DNA from: Allacma fusca
Lineage: Eukaryota; Arthropoda; Collembola; Symphypleona; Sminthuridae
Assembly: GCA_947179485.1 (NCBI GenBank)
Contig: OX359247.1
Coordinates: 6,911,060-6,975,059, forward strand
Direction: 5' to 3'
DNA: 64,000 nucleotides
The translations under genes were made by a program, and so were the position numbers. Under the pieces are notes generated by a model. That model saw only the letters and a program-made list of their open reading frames with translations. It did no database searches and was not told the DNA's origin. Positions within the stretch are counted from its first letter, which is position 1; the number at the start of each line of letters is the position of its first letter. Below, in pieces: positions 37,101 through 48,849 of the stretch.

Positions 37101-40100
37101 CATTTCTGCTAAAGCAACCTGTCCGTCATGATGAGGCTATATAAACCTTAATATTTAAATTACATTTACATCAGCATTCGTAATCAAGGGAAACTCCGGA
37201 ACTCAAGTGTTGGCAAACAGTTTGGAATCAAGAAATAAATGTTTCTTTCAAAGACACAGCAAATTTGATGATTTTTGTAACTATCATATAGAGGTATCTA
37301 TCTATCTATGCATACTGTACTTAGGTCGTGTGTTCAATGTTCCTTCCACGCTGATACAAGATTGGCTAGGAAATGTACCACACAAGAACAACCCCTTGAA
37401 AACCTTACCAAAGATTTTTTTTGTAATACGTCGAAACCCATCAATGTTAAAATACTCATAGATAGGAAAAACCAATCATGCTAATAAGAAGTCAGTGTGG
37501 GCGTCGCACTCTCCTCTTGTAATCACACAGGAGGAAAGGGATGCTGTAGAGTACTGATGCTTGTAAGAATAATACGATTAAAAGTATTCAGATCATTTGA
37601 ATGTCCAAGCATTAGCCCACCCACACTCCAACCCAAGAGTCAATCTCCAAGATGTAATGATAGCAAAACATTGTTTCAGACTGTATTTATTCTAGAAATC
37701 TATTGAAAATTCTTCAGATAGCGTATCAGCCGTACGGAAGACAGTCCTAGTCCTATCTGACGTTAAAGATGACACACCAAGTTCCCACGAACTGACACAA
37801 TCAACTATACCAAATATAACTACTGCAGTTTTCATCCTCCGTCCGACTGACCGTCTTTTAAAAAAAAATATCAAAGAAGATTAATGTTCTGATTTTCCTT
37901 TTCGTTCCGTAAATTCCCATCAGCCCTGTTTTAGCTTGACATTACATTACATAAGTCAATATTTATTTTTAAAGGGATGGGAAAAATATTAGCCAAATCA
38001 TCCATCCCCAAGAATTTTTTAAACCAATTATTTCCCCTTTGATTGTATCTCCCCAATAGCCTAAAAGGCTACATAATTTCGGACCAGATATCACATCTCC
38101 TTCCATTCATTCACAGCCATTCAATGAATCATACCAAATATATTTAAAACTCCTTTTATTACTGCCTCTGACTATAATACACATCCTAATATTTTCTATA
38201 GATATGTACTATAAAAGGTTTGTGGACATAAAACATACAGAATTTTAGAATACTAAAAGGATGGAGTATACTTTAGAATATAACCCAGGTCAGAGGTTAC
38301 AAATTACATAAAAATCAAAACATCAATTTCACAGTCTGGATCTACATATATCCTGTGTACATATACTCAGCAGCACTACACTATACTTCCAAGATGGAAT
38401 GAGAAACCTAAGCAGGAGCAGAAAGGAAGGGCTTGGGAGAACAGTGAGTATTGGATTATCCGTAGATAAAGAAAGGAGATAAAATCCGTATTTCTCCACG
38501 CTCCGTGGCTTACTGACAGGCAAAGGGGAAATAGTTGAGTGATAGATAGAATACAAAGATAGAATCAACAAGTCGACTGAAGAAGTCACCTTACGTATAG
38601 CCCAATGCTTCTCATTTGAATAATACTTGGATTTTAAAGTGTCTACACAGAACGGTCAAAGAGCAAATATATGAAGTGCCGTGCATTCCATGACCATAAG
38701 TACGACCAAGTATGACCAAAAAGATATATAGGCTAAACTACTACTACTAAGATGGACAATCCCATGTCCTCAGTTTATGTAGATATCTATGTACATATGT
38801 TCAATCATGAGTAAAGTAGGAATCACCATATGTAAGCAATACAGGAAGGAATTAGAATCTATTGAGTTTTTCTCATGAATCCGTGATTATGTACTGCTCC
38901 TTGAAGACTTCCTGAGGTGACCCCTGCCTGCACGCGGGAGCTTATCGGGCGTGTCTAGGCCATAACTCTGAAAATTAATGCGTGGGACTAATCTTCTAAT
39001 ACGATTTGATAGTATCCATTAGATTGGTTTGGCCCACGCCAAAAATAATTGAACACGTTTTTATGCAGACAGACTTTTCGTACTTCAAGTCCAACTTCCT
39101 CCCTTGAGTAATAGCTGGGATCAGGAGTTGTCTGGTACTCCTGAACCCCCAAGACCAGTCGTCTAACGACTGTCGGGTAAAATCTTTAAAAAAACATTCC
39201 CATCAAAAGCTAGATAACTACTACGTCCGTACATAAACATGGGCTCATGTTACTGTAATTCTCATAATTGGGAATCGTCACTATACTGATAGGGCTGTCG
39301 GCAGTTCAGGGCTTTTTCCCCCAACCTTTTATTATTACATAGACTTCTTTATAGACATTTCCAAAACTATTGAGCACCTGGAGCGGCGTTGTACAGCGTA
39401 AATGTTGAAATAAGGAAAATCCATTTAATTTATTCTGCTAAGACATGTTTTTCAATTTCTCAAATAATTAACTCTGCTTCCATAATCCTGTCTATAGGAG
39501 AGTGAGAGATAGGGACAGAGTGCAATGCTACTAGTCCCTATCGTAGGAATCATGATGATAAAACATGATAGTACATTTATGTATACGTTTATTTATTACT
39601 CAGCAATAATGTCCAGTTGGTTTAAGTCAAGTTTTGATTGCTCGGGTAGTGGATGTAGTGGCCAGGGATCTACACATAAACAAGTTTACATTACTGGAGC
39701 CCATACAGCAGTAGTACTCTAGAGAGGAAGTAGGCGTTTGAAGTGTGTACAGATAATCCAATAAAAATGCAGAGGATTTCTAGGTTTCCCTTGTTAAAAA
39801 AAAAGTTATCGTGTACTATTACTTGGTGAAGTAGTGAGACAGGCTTGAAGGAACAGTGTGCAATTTAAAATTTCAAGGGAGGAAGAAAAAAAAAGAAGCC
39901 GCAGGAGAGTAGATTGAGATAGCAATAATGGGGGGGACGATTGGAGTGAGATTTCTCCCAAAGGAAAACATCAAACACGTTAGAGTATTCCTGAAAAATT
40001 ATGTGAACCATTCTGCCGACAAGTCAAACCTTTTCGCAAATAATATTTGCATAAATTCTCTTTATCTCTCAAACATCTTTTACGTGTTCTTCAATCTTTT

Positions 40101-40553
40101 TGAAACTTTATTGCCTCCGGCGAGACTATAGTAGTGTGTTTACAACGTGTAATCAACATCAGTGTTTCTTTTCTTCAGGTTTTTACAATAACCCCTGCTT
40201 TTTTTTCACTTGTGGATTTATTCTTGCTCTCCCCCAATATATACTAATACATACGATGGGGAGCTGTCACTAGGATGATCATCTATGGATCACACAGGAC
40301 CATGTTTTATCCATGTATGTACAATGGATATGTACACACATAATGCATGTTCACATCTCTAACATCTGTATAGATTGTTATGTCTCAGAATCTCTCTCTC
40401 TCTCTCAATGTTCTCAGTTCGGACGGAAACCGAGCCTGCGAAAGCTGTTATTTATTTGACAGCTTCTTCCCCAGCTTTGCATGTACTCATCAGTAGTACA
40501 TACATACATATTTACAGAGTAGTTAGGATTCTGTGTAGCTCAAATGTCTCCAG
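34159..40553. other. long non-coding stretch without arrays
   Basis: About 6.4 kb with no GA or GT array over 20 bases, an obvious gap in the array spacing. It contains ATGTATGTACATACAT palindromes at 36293-36326 and TACATA words at 38786-38800. A TTTTCTTCAG acceptor-like site at about 40179 is followed by only some 30 codons. Frames of 60-91 codons here look random. Confidence 0.5.
36293..36326. repeat. palindromic TATGTA/TACATA cluster
   Basis: Overlapping TATGTA and TACATA words, including a perfect 16-base palindrome at 36311-36326 (ATGTATGTACATACAT). Confidence 0.75.
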
Positions 40554-40575
40554 TTTTTTTTTTTTTTTTTTTTTT
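40554..40575 (+). repeat. T22 tract ending in GCAG
   Basis: Twenty-two consecutive T residues are followed immediately by GCAG. It is the strongest single 3' splice-site-like sequence that I saw on the plus strand. It could also be the reverse of a short retroposed poly(A) tail, but no flanking duplication was visible. Confidence 0.8.
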
Positions 40576-40579
40576 GCAG

Positions 40580-40870
40580 AGCGAACTTAATACTATTGGA
40601 ACTTGCATTAAATGTAAATTGGAAGGGCTCTATTTTTACACTGAATTTTGTTGGAGAATTTTCCTTCTGCGAAGCTTGTTCGAATTGGACGTACATGATC
40701 AAGATGGCTATCTTGACGTTAAGTATCGTACTGTTAATCTAGAATTAACCTCACAAAATAGGGAAATGGCGAAAGAAAGGAGGATAGGGACGGTGTGTAC
40801 TGAGTGGATGTACTTACCGTTGGAGCAGTCCTATGTATGTAAATACAAAGTAATACGTCTGTCTCTATGA
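40580..40870 (+). CDS. candidate exon behind a T22-GCAG acceptor, function unknown
   Basis: Directly after the T22-GCAG acceptor a phase-0 frame runs 96 codons to TGA at 40868-40870. The peptide begins SELNTIGTCIKCKLE and has mixed composition. It includes FELDVHDQDGYLDVK, which loosely resembles an EF-hand loop (Asp, Asp, Gly and Leu in place) but lacks the first-position Asp and last-position Glu, so I would not name it. It also contains a charged stretch REMAKERR and several Cys. No AATAAA was seen within about 150 bases after the stop. A GTGTGT donor-like site near 40793 could make it an internal exon. A strong acceptor followed by nearly 100 open codons is uncommon by chance, but this rests on sequence signals only. 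Confidence 0.36.
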   Translation, partial: SELNTIGTCIKCKLEGLYFYTEFCWRIFLLRSLFELDVHDQDGYLDVKYRTVNLELTSQNREMAKERRIGTVCTEWMYLPLEQSYVCKYKVIRLSL

Positions 40871-41714
40871 GACACGAGGATTTGCGAGGAGATAATCCTT
40901 GACGACTATTGGTCACAAAAGACAAATATAGGCATTCCTTAAAACGGAAAAATCAGCTCCTTTTGGACAAGGAGGAATAATAGGATTTCACAATGTGTCT
41001 AGTCTAGAGAAGTAGAAGTAGTAGCAGTGTATTTGCACACGATAGTTTGTTCTGATCTTGTGAGTAGATTTGATTGTGAACTTTTGTGACAGACCCCCAA
41101 AGCTCTCCGTCAGTCATGGCGAATATCATTAGAAGGCAGTCAGTCAAAAATGTTCCTCCTTTCCACAGTAGGGAGTCGATGGAAACAGGTATCTGATTTC
41201 CTCAAAAAATTTCCTCCTAAATTCACCCATTTGTCAGTGTCGTGTATTCAGTTTGTTGGTTATTCATGTCGCACGCGTCTGTGTCTCTGCATACCCACAC
41301 AGACGTAACGTACGAAAAATAGTATGTAACTATAGGTAGATATATCTACTCCCAATGCTTTTCCCTATATCAACTCCTACTTTTAATGTATGAGCTATAG
41401 GAATGTAGAGCTCTGAGTGGATATTATTGCTACTATCCGTATGTACGTATAAGTAACTAACATGAAGTGTATGATCAAACTTGTAGTAGAGAAGTTTCAC
41501 AAGGGACTCACAACGGAGGAGCTACATTCTATTCGAAGACACTTGAATGAGGAGTGTACTGTATAGTTCTATACACTCTGGTATTGGTATATGAGATTCC
41601 TATACACTGCTCAAGCATGCACCTGAAAAGTTTAAGTGACAAAATATACAGTGTGACATTGTCGAAATATAATACGGTCTGTCCCTCTCTCTCTCTCTGA
41701 CTTTGTCCCTCTGT
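40871..41714. other. non-coding sequence
   Basis: No gene seen. A short CT run lies at about 41685-41698. Confidence 0.5.
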
Positions 41715-41988
41715 CTAACATATGACATATCCCCCTGTGTGATGAAATACAAATTTTTTAGATTTTGAATTTAGGACCGTGCTTGTCTTGACGCTGGTTT
41801 GTTTGCTTACATAAGTAACGTATGTAAGTAGGATGGGGATGTAATCAGTTATGGTCGGGATCTGGATTGGTACCTTGAGGAAAGTATGTAGGTATACATA
41901 TTCATGGCCCCTGGATAATAATGTGAGTAGGAAGGAACGATTAGAAACGGTCCGACACTTGTGTACACTTAAGTACATAAGGATTATA
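41715..41988 (-). CDS. weak candidate exon on the minus strand behind a (CT)n tract
   Basis: Read on the minus strand, the 42000-42033 array is a (CT)n tract ending CCCTGTCTCACAG. One base completes a codon, and 90 codons follow to a stop at 41715. The peptide begins ILMYLSVHKCRTVSN and is rich in Tyr, Thr and Val. A CTCAAG|GTACCA donor-like site inside it (about 41871) could end the exon early. No domain is recognised. Because simple repeats supply the acceptor, I rate it low. Confidence 0.2.
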
Positions 41989-41997
41989 CTGTGAGAC

Positions 41998-41999
<2 letters not shown>

Positions 42000-42033
<34 letters not shown>
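42000..42033. repeat. (GA)n microsatellite
   Basis: Perfect GA array of 17 units. Confidence 0.96.
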
Positions 42034-42035
<2 letters not shown>

Positions 42036-43382
42036 TTTGAGCAAGTAGCATGTCACTGGGGCGACACCATTTTTTGCACCATTCATTACTAGAATCTTGA
42101 AATTTCCTTATCCTGCTCCTTTCCTCATTCTTTTTGTATACGTGTCTCATTTTCCGTATAATATCATGCCCTTGTCTCCTGAACACAATTTACGACATTG
42201 TACTTGTCAACTTGCGTGTAAAGTATACTCGTCACCAGGGCCATCATAATAGTCATCGTGGTGTCACCCACTCTGTACCTCCGTGCTTCTTACACTTTAT
42301 GACTGGGGACCTTTTTAACCAGAATTTATACCTTTGGCCCTGTCTTAAAGTGCAGAACAGTTCCCCCGACATTCCTTCCCCCCATGGACGAGCCTTTAAC
42401 CTCAGCCTGGGACCTTTCTTATTTTATAGTATCAAATCAATGGGACAAGTTCCTTCCCAGCCCATCCAAACTCTCTCTTGACACATTCTTAAATTAAACT
42501 CTAAAATATCTCAAAAGATACACCGTCCATCAAATCCCATCGTTCCATATACAAATATATCAACAGTTTTATAAGTCAGACATTCCAGCCAAACGTTTTG
42601 AGTAGTAATTTGAGAAAAAAACATTTGTTTCCCTTGGATTGGCATATGAACCAAGGAGCAGCCACAAGTAAAAGTGCTGTTTTGTTTTCTGTACAAAATT
42701 AATCATAAGAGTCCAACGTAACCCTCATATATTATTTCAAAAGCTATAATCCTACTCCATTGGATACAATCAGTGCATCCTTGAGAGGTCGAATTGGCCA
42801 TTTGCGAATCCACATCCCCCTCGACCCTTGGTTAAACTGTTGGCGGGCGAATCTCCACTACAATGACAGCCCAACATAATAAATAACACATTACGTAAGA
42901 TAAAAAATACCCATCACAGCTAAGGTGTACATAGGTGTGCTGTACGATGCATATTCATCTGTACATTGTCTCTCTACTGTAGGTTCTACATCTACCATAC
43001 ACAAAATATGTGTAGATACTCACAGACACAGAGTCAATAACAAAGTTTGTTTTCATTTTTATGAATCAATCATTTTATGATATACACAATTATTTGCTAG
43101 TAACACACTGTCTGAATTATTGTGTTTGAATTGTAATAATTCATGATAGTTGGATAATGGTAATTGGTTATGCAAGCAAGCCCAGAGTTCAATTCTATAT
43201 TTCCCTATCACAACATTTGATGTCGTTACCTACAATTTCTCGAATGCAGGTACAATATCGTAGTATCTATGTATTCCTCCTGTGTACAAAAAAATATCGT
43301 TACTTTTACAATAAGCTCTCCTTTGTGTGTGTCATGAGATTCGCCTACATACATTGCATACATTGTTTTCTGTGCTGTCAGT

Positions 43383-43386
<4 letters not shown>
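42034..43386. other. non-coding sequence
   Basis: Holds a 115-codon plus-strand frame at 42134-42481 that I do not recognise and that lacks splice or start context. Nothing else was noted. Confidence 0.45.
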
Positions 43387-43435
<49 letters not shown>

Positions 43436-43444
43436 TTTCTCTCT
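43387..43444. repeat. (CT)n microsatellite
   Basis: The longest CT array of the window, nearly perfect with minor breaks near its end. An acceptor-like CACACAG at about 43461 follows, but frames after it stop within about ten codons. Confidence 0.97.
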
Positions 43445-45401
43445 TGATATTCCAACACACAGCCTGTTGTTATGAGTAAATGCTCAAGACAATAAGTAAT
43501 CGAAGAAATGAAAAGCTTCATGCAGAATTTTAGCAAACTAACATGTTTTCTTGTTTATGATGTTCATTTTATGGTAATATGATTCTCTGGGAGGAGGTTT
43601 TTATGACAACCAAAATGTTCTATTATAGTTGTTATTCTGCATAAGTAAGGCATATGTACAAACAAAAACCATCAAGGAAGATGGATTTCTTCAATTCCTA
43701 ACTTACATTGAAATTTACTTATAATTTAAACATTAAAAGCATTAGCAAGTATGACTCTTAAAACTAAAAGGCATCCCAGGGGTCTCCATTGCAAATAACG
43801 TTAAGTACTATATACTCACAGTAAGTATGAATGTTCCCACTACAGAGTGTAGTACACTGACAAGGACTGTCCTGACCAGCTTTTGATAGTAGGATTTAGC
43901 TCCTGTGATAACAGGATTTTCACGCACCATTAGAACAATCTCCTGCATTACAGTTTAGTAGTAGTCGTTGTAATGCTCTTGAAAAATGTTTTCCCTCCTC
44001 TAATGAAGATATTATTTGATGGTTAAATGCAATTAAATAACCCGAAATTGAAGGTTTGATTGATACAAATAGGAAATTCGTAATTTATGAGGAGTCAAAC
44101 TGCATTGATTAAAGCACTCAAACCAGTACTCACTAAAATGCACTGTAGGTCTTACAATTAGAGGCTTGGAAGTTACCACAATTGCCTTTTAATGGTAGCA
44201 ATTTCTTATCCCTGCAGAATGCAACCAACCCCTTGGTCTACATTTTCTTCTTCTTCTTCCATTTCAACATTTTAGTGAGTAACTTCAGTCCTATAACTTC
44301 CATAGTTTAAAAAAACATTATGATTCCTTATTTTCTATCAGTAATTATTTATCATTGTAAACCCTTAACTTTATCCTTGATTCCTTGCGTATGTACTATT
44401 TGGCAGGAATTTTTTTGCTCTATACAGAAGATCCCTGGACGTATGTATGAACTTAATAGCATAGGACTAAGTGAATATTAAAAATGAAGCATGTATGGTA
44501 ATCCTAGAGTGGTAAGTTTGGATAATACTTTTAGGAGTCCCATGTGCCAGGAGACTTGCGTACAATTGTGGGAAGAATAAATTTAAAAATGCTTTATACA
44601 ACATAGAATTAAAATTAATAATGATGCCTTGCTACTTTCCCTAAAGAGCTGAGACTTATTCCCTCCCGAATTAATCTAGTCTAGCTGCATGAGTGTATCT
44701 GTAGTTTGTATATGCACTACTATGGGGAAAAAACGGAAAGTATTTTTTACTGGCCCTAACTAAAAACTATACATGATACATATGTACATACATGCTTTAC
44801 AAATGAATCCCAACCTGTGTGGACAAGACAGAGCATGGTTCCTGGTGTCTGTAGTGGTATTAATACATAATTACATGTAGAAAGTTAACTGCCAATGATC
44901 CAGGAACAAAAAGGCTTTCTAGTGGTTCCTTTAACCCTTCATGAGGAAATAGGATTAACTTGGACCATTTACATTTAAAGGTTGTTTGAAGAGTGGAACG
45001 ACGCCGTTCTATGCTCACAGTATGTCTCGGTCCACACCAACCCACATTATATGTAATTATGTGTAGAAAAACATTAGATAGGATAGAACCGCGGCACTCG
45101 CATTGTTTTAGGTACATTAAATTTCCGATCCTGTAACATATTGAATTACCGTCCACATTACTCAAGAGGAAATGTGTATCTTCCTAGGATTACATAAAAG
45201 CTGGCTCCATTAAGTAATCTTAGTGTTAAATCCCTCTTTTTATATATTCCGCATTTCTATTCCCCCTGATTTCTCCTCAATGACACTACATTATCCACAT
45301 TAGAGAGAAGCAAAGCCCTTCAAACGATCCCTTGCGACCTGGTCAGTCTGAGTGTTACAATGACCGCCGTGATAATATCCTGACAATAGCCTTGCTCCCT
45401 G
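43445..45401. other. non-coding sequence
   Basis: Contains a CACA|GTAAGTATG donor-like site at about 43820 with a modest frame before it, a (TTC)n run at 44245-44260, and TACATATGTACA at 44777-44788. A 101-codon minus-strand frame at 44860-45165 is not recognised. Confidence 0.45.
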
Positions 45402-45418
45402 CTCTCTCTCTCTCTCTC
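45402..45418. repeat. short (CT)n microsatellite
   Basis: About eight CT units. Confidence 0.9.
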
Positions 45419-46151
45419 CCCACCATTGGACTCTGAGAGTGTATTAAAAAAAACCAAAATCTCTTTGCAGAAAAAACTCATTCCAATCCGCAAAAAAAAA
45501 TAAGCTTTTATTTTACTTCTGTGCACATGCCTGTAAATTCCTTCAGATCTAACAATAAGTCAACTTACACATGACTTGGACACAAGCTTGTAGATACTCG
45601 TACTCAGTATGCACACAAACGGTTGCACAATACAGAACGAGATTACAAGATTATTAGCCAAGGATCTCCGCTGATTGGGTATGTATTCGAGTCCGATTTC
45701 TTGTCCTGAATTTGCGACTTACTAAATGTAAGGAGTAGGGTCTTGAGCAAATACTGTATGTGGGAATAGGAGAATATGTATCTACATGTGTGCATGTGCT
45801 CAAAAGGATAGATAGGTTTGACAATCAGGAAAATAATAATGTGTGTATAGGGATGGAAACATTATAGACAGCCCTGTGTCTGAAATTTTTATGTGAATAG
45901 AAGTTGGGATCGGAGGTTGCTCGTGTACACACATTACACATACTTGAGACGAGATTGTGCCTGTATTTATAGATGTAGAGAGTGTGGGTATCAGATATCA
46001 TCTCATGGTTCAAAGTAGGCGGCGTGACGGAGCAAATTTTTTCCGACCTGTCCAAAGATATTTTCATTTGTAATTTGATCAATGCAAGTTGTTACTTATG
46101 AGTGTAAGATCCTCTCTTTTTTCTTATCTGCCCGCATCACTTTTTATTACT

Positions 46152-46195
46152 TCTCTCTCTCTCTCTCTCCCTCTCTCTCTCCCTCTCTCTCTCTC
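46152..46195. repeat. (CT)n microsatellite
   Basis: CT array with two CCC interruptions at regular spacing. Confidence 0.95.
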
Positions 46196-46499
46196 GTTGT
46201 TGTAAAGCAACTGAGAGACGTGTCTATATGATAATTCAACGAGCAATCAGAATTTCTACATATGTATTATACAAATGCATACAACTTATCAGGAGAGTTG
46301 TCACTCTTTTATGTTTGCATTGTACCTTTTGCAATTTCTAATTATTCGAGTTTATAAAAAAAAATCCAAAATGCTATCTTACCTGTGAGCATATCCTCAT
46401 AAAGTAGCTTATTGATGAGTGCTATATGTTGGGTCTCCTATATATCTCCCAACACCTACGACTCCGTGGAAACTACCTCGTCTAATTGTGTATGTACTG

Positions 46500-46501
<2 letters not shown>

Positions 46502-46537
<36 letters not shown>
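46502..46537. repeat. (GT)n microsatellite
   Basis: Perfect GT array of about 18 units, some 300 bases after the CT array. Confidence 0.96.
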
Positions 46538-46538
<1 letters not shown>

Positions 46539-46996
46539 AAAATCTTAATATTTCCCCTCATCCTCAAGATTGATCAGGATAATCCCTGGAAGTGAAATCA
46601 AATTTACGACCTGATGTTTATAAGAATGTGATGGTACTTTATGAGATGAAAATGTAATCAAAATGGTAAAGAGCAGGATGGGTTTATTCCTTTGATAAAA
46701 TTTAACATTGTTTACATCCATCCCTCACTCCGACTCCAGAGTGTTGGGCCGACTCGGGACGCGTCTCAAAAGGTAAACATGTGTGCTCGGGGAAGTGGGA
46801 TCTCATAAAGTTCAGTAGTGAAGACAAAGACGGTGATAAAGTGCCCAGGGATCAAAATTCAAAGGCAAGTGTTTGGGAGAGAAGAAAAGGGTGATTACCG
46901 GAGGCTATTTTGGACTTAAGGACACCCTGCCGTCATAGTAGGGTGCTCTCTTGCTGAGTTCTCCCGCGGAGTTCCACGCCAACAGAATCCACTACC

Positions 46997-47012
46997 TATA
47001 TATATATATATA
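46997..47012. repeat. short (TA)n array
   Basis: Eight TA units followed by AATAATTATATATG, an AT-only patch. Confidence 0.85.
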
Positions 47013-48704
47013 ATAATTATATATGCACGGACTCTTGATCCAGTCAGCCGGTCAAATGTCGTGGGAATGCAAAAATTTTCACATCAATTTCCCAAACTTC
47101 CTTAGTCCATTTCTAATCACAGTCATTGTTTCCAATGAGAACCGTCATAGCTCATGTGCATTCACAATGGTGTAAACACTGCATTATGAGCCGTACCCTA
47201 ATAAGAATGTTGTTGCTTTTCATTATTTTGCGATGGGACTGTCGTAAATAAAACCAATATTTTTTAAAAACATTTTCTCACACGGCTCTTATATAGCCAA
47301 CGATGACAGCAAGCATCCAAAGCTTGACCTTCCATACTCTGCCCTAGTAGGTCTAATAAAACTATTACCAATTATCCCTCTATACAAGTACACTAACCAG
47401 AACAGTTTCTGATCAAACTTCCAATTGGGATTAATTTAAAGAATTTTATCATCCATACAAAATTCCAGGAAAAACTTTTCAGAGATCAAGATCATTTTTA
47501 TGCTGCCTAGGAATTTATTTTTACTTATTTATCTATAAAAAACATTCTACAGATCTAACTAATTATAGTAATAATATGTTATAAACTGAGCCAGTCGTAT
47601 GCCCAGGAGATTTTATAGGTTACTGGCGCAAGTCTAAGTAAACATGTTGGAAATTCGAACAGTTAATACACCCAGGGGAAGGATCAGTTATTACAATGCT
47701 ATGCTCAACATCTATTGACATTAGTCTTCTTTCCGGTATCCTTGAAGTTCCTTTACGTTTCCTTTAGCAAAATCAATAGAACAAAAGGAAAACATTGGGA
47801 TTTTTGTGAGCCGGGCATATGTAGATACATACATGTAATTACACACACCTACCCCTATAACCAGCTCGTTTTATGTATAGCTAATTACTATATCTGTTCT
47901 GCAGCTTATTTTGTGCACGTATACAGGTGTCGTCAATGTTACCTCTGTAAGTTATTTACGTCATGTAGGTATCTACAACAATAATTATAGGTAAAGTACC
48001 TTGTCTGAACTTTGCCTGTGCAGTTCTACCCCTCTGACACCCCACTCTGTGTAATTAGTATGTTTGTATTTACTGTTTTAAAAAAAATTGTCACTTGCGA
48101 AATAATAGTGTACTGTGAGAAAATGTAAGTGAGTTGAGTTGCGCAAGGGGAGGGGATCTTGGAAGAATGCGATTATTATTATCTATTTGTCCAGTACATT
48201 CGCACTTAATTTTCTGTATTTGTTGGGTGAGACTTTAAAAACTGAGATGACAATAACATTTCATTTGAGAGGAATACTGTAGTAGATGGGGAGAGTGCTG
48301 TGCTGATACTGCTGATGTATACATTTTCATCGGAGTATTTCATTGGAGTGTCCGTGGCCTGTATAGGGAGGAACCTATGCCTATGGTGTAGGTGCAGGAT
48401 ACTACATATGTAGGTATTTAGATATACATACATGTAGATACTTACTTCTGGAGCATTCAGTACGTTGGGATGGAAGTAACCAGCAGAGAGACATGAAACA
48501 GAGAAAGGGAAGTCAGGAACAGCACTTGGAGAAAAATAAAGTAGAAAGGATTTCTCTGTTCCAGTAAATGAGCCTGGTAATTTTGAAAAAGTGGCACAAT
48601 CTACAGTTTGTAATGTAGTGTTTAGTATAAGTATATGTATGTTGGGTGATATACTCCACAGGACGGAGTATCATCAAAGGACCGGAGCTTAAATACAGTT
48701 TTAA
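47013..48704. other. non-coding sequence
   Basis: Contains CATATGTAGATACATA at 47816-47831 and a related CATACATGTAGATACTTA patch near 48430. No exon was supported. Confidence 0.5.
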
Positions 48705-48843
48705 ATGCCTTTGTTAGCAAGAATCCCCGTCTTAGCCCCACTACATGGGAGAGCCAGCCCTAGGCCCGTAGGTACTTTTGATGGTGAGGAACTGAGAGAG
48801 GACTCTTTGATGGAAGACTGGGCTATAAGCTTCCAAGGACTGA
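48705..48843 (+). CDS. candidate 5' coding exon, function unknown
   Basis: An ATG directly after an in-frame TAA opens a frame beginning MPLLARIPVLAPLHG and running 46 codons to a consensus donor (CTGA|GTGAGT) at 48843/48844, phase 1. Unspliced, it would stop at 48870-48872 after 55 codons. The N-terminus is hydrophobic then basic-proline-rich. The later part is acidic (EELREDSLMEDWA). An acceptor-like ACAG at about 48698 could make the ATG internal to a second exon. The same GC-richer patch is also open on the minus strand (a Ser-rich frame read from about 48880 down to 48702), so coding strand is uncertain. I recognise no family. The perfect GTGAGT and the non-repetitive peptide are the only support. 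Confidence 0.27.
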
Positions 48844-48849
48844 GTGAGT

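Noticed and set aside
42134-42481. 115-codon plus-strand open frame
   Set aside because: No acceptor tract, no poly(A) signal near its stop and no recognisable domain.
43800-43826. Near-consensus donor CACA|GTAAGTATG
   Set aside because: The frame before it is of average length with no acceptor or start that completes an exon.
44219-44273. 57-base phase-0 exon-like segment between CCCTGCAG and GTGAGT
   Set aside because: Its coding content is dominated by a TTC repeat (poly-Phe), so the open frame is a repeat artefact.
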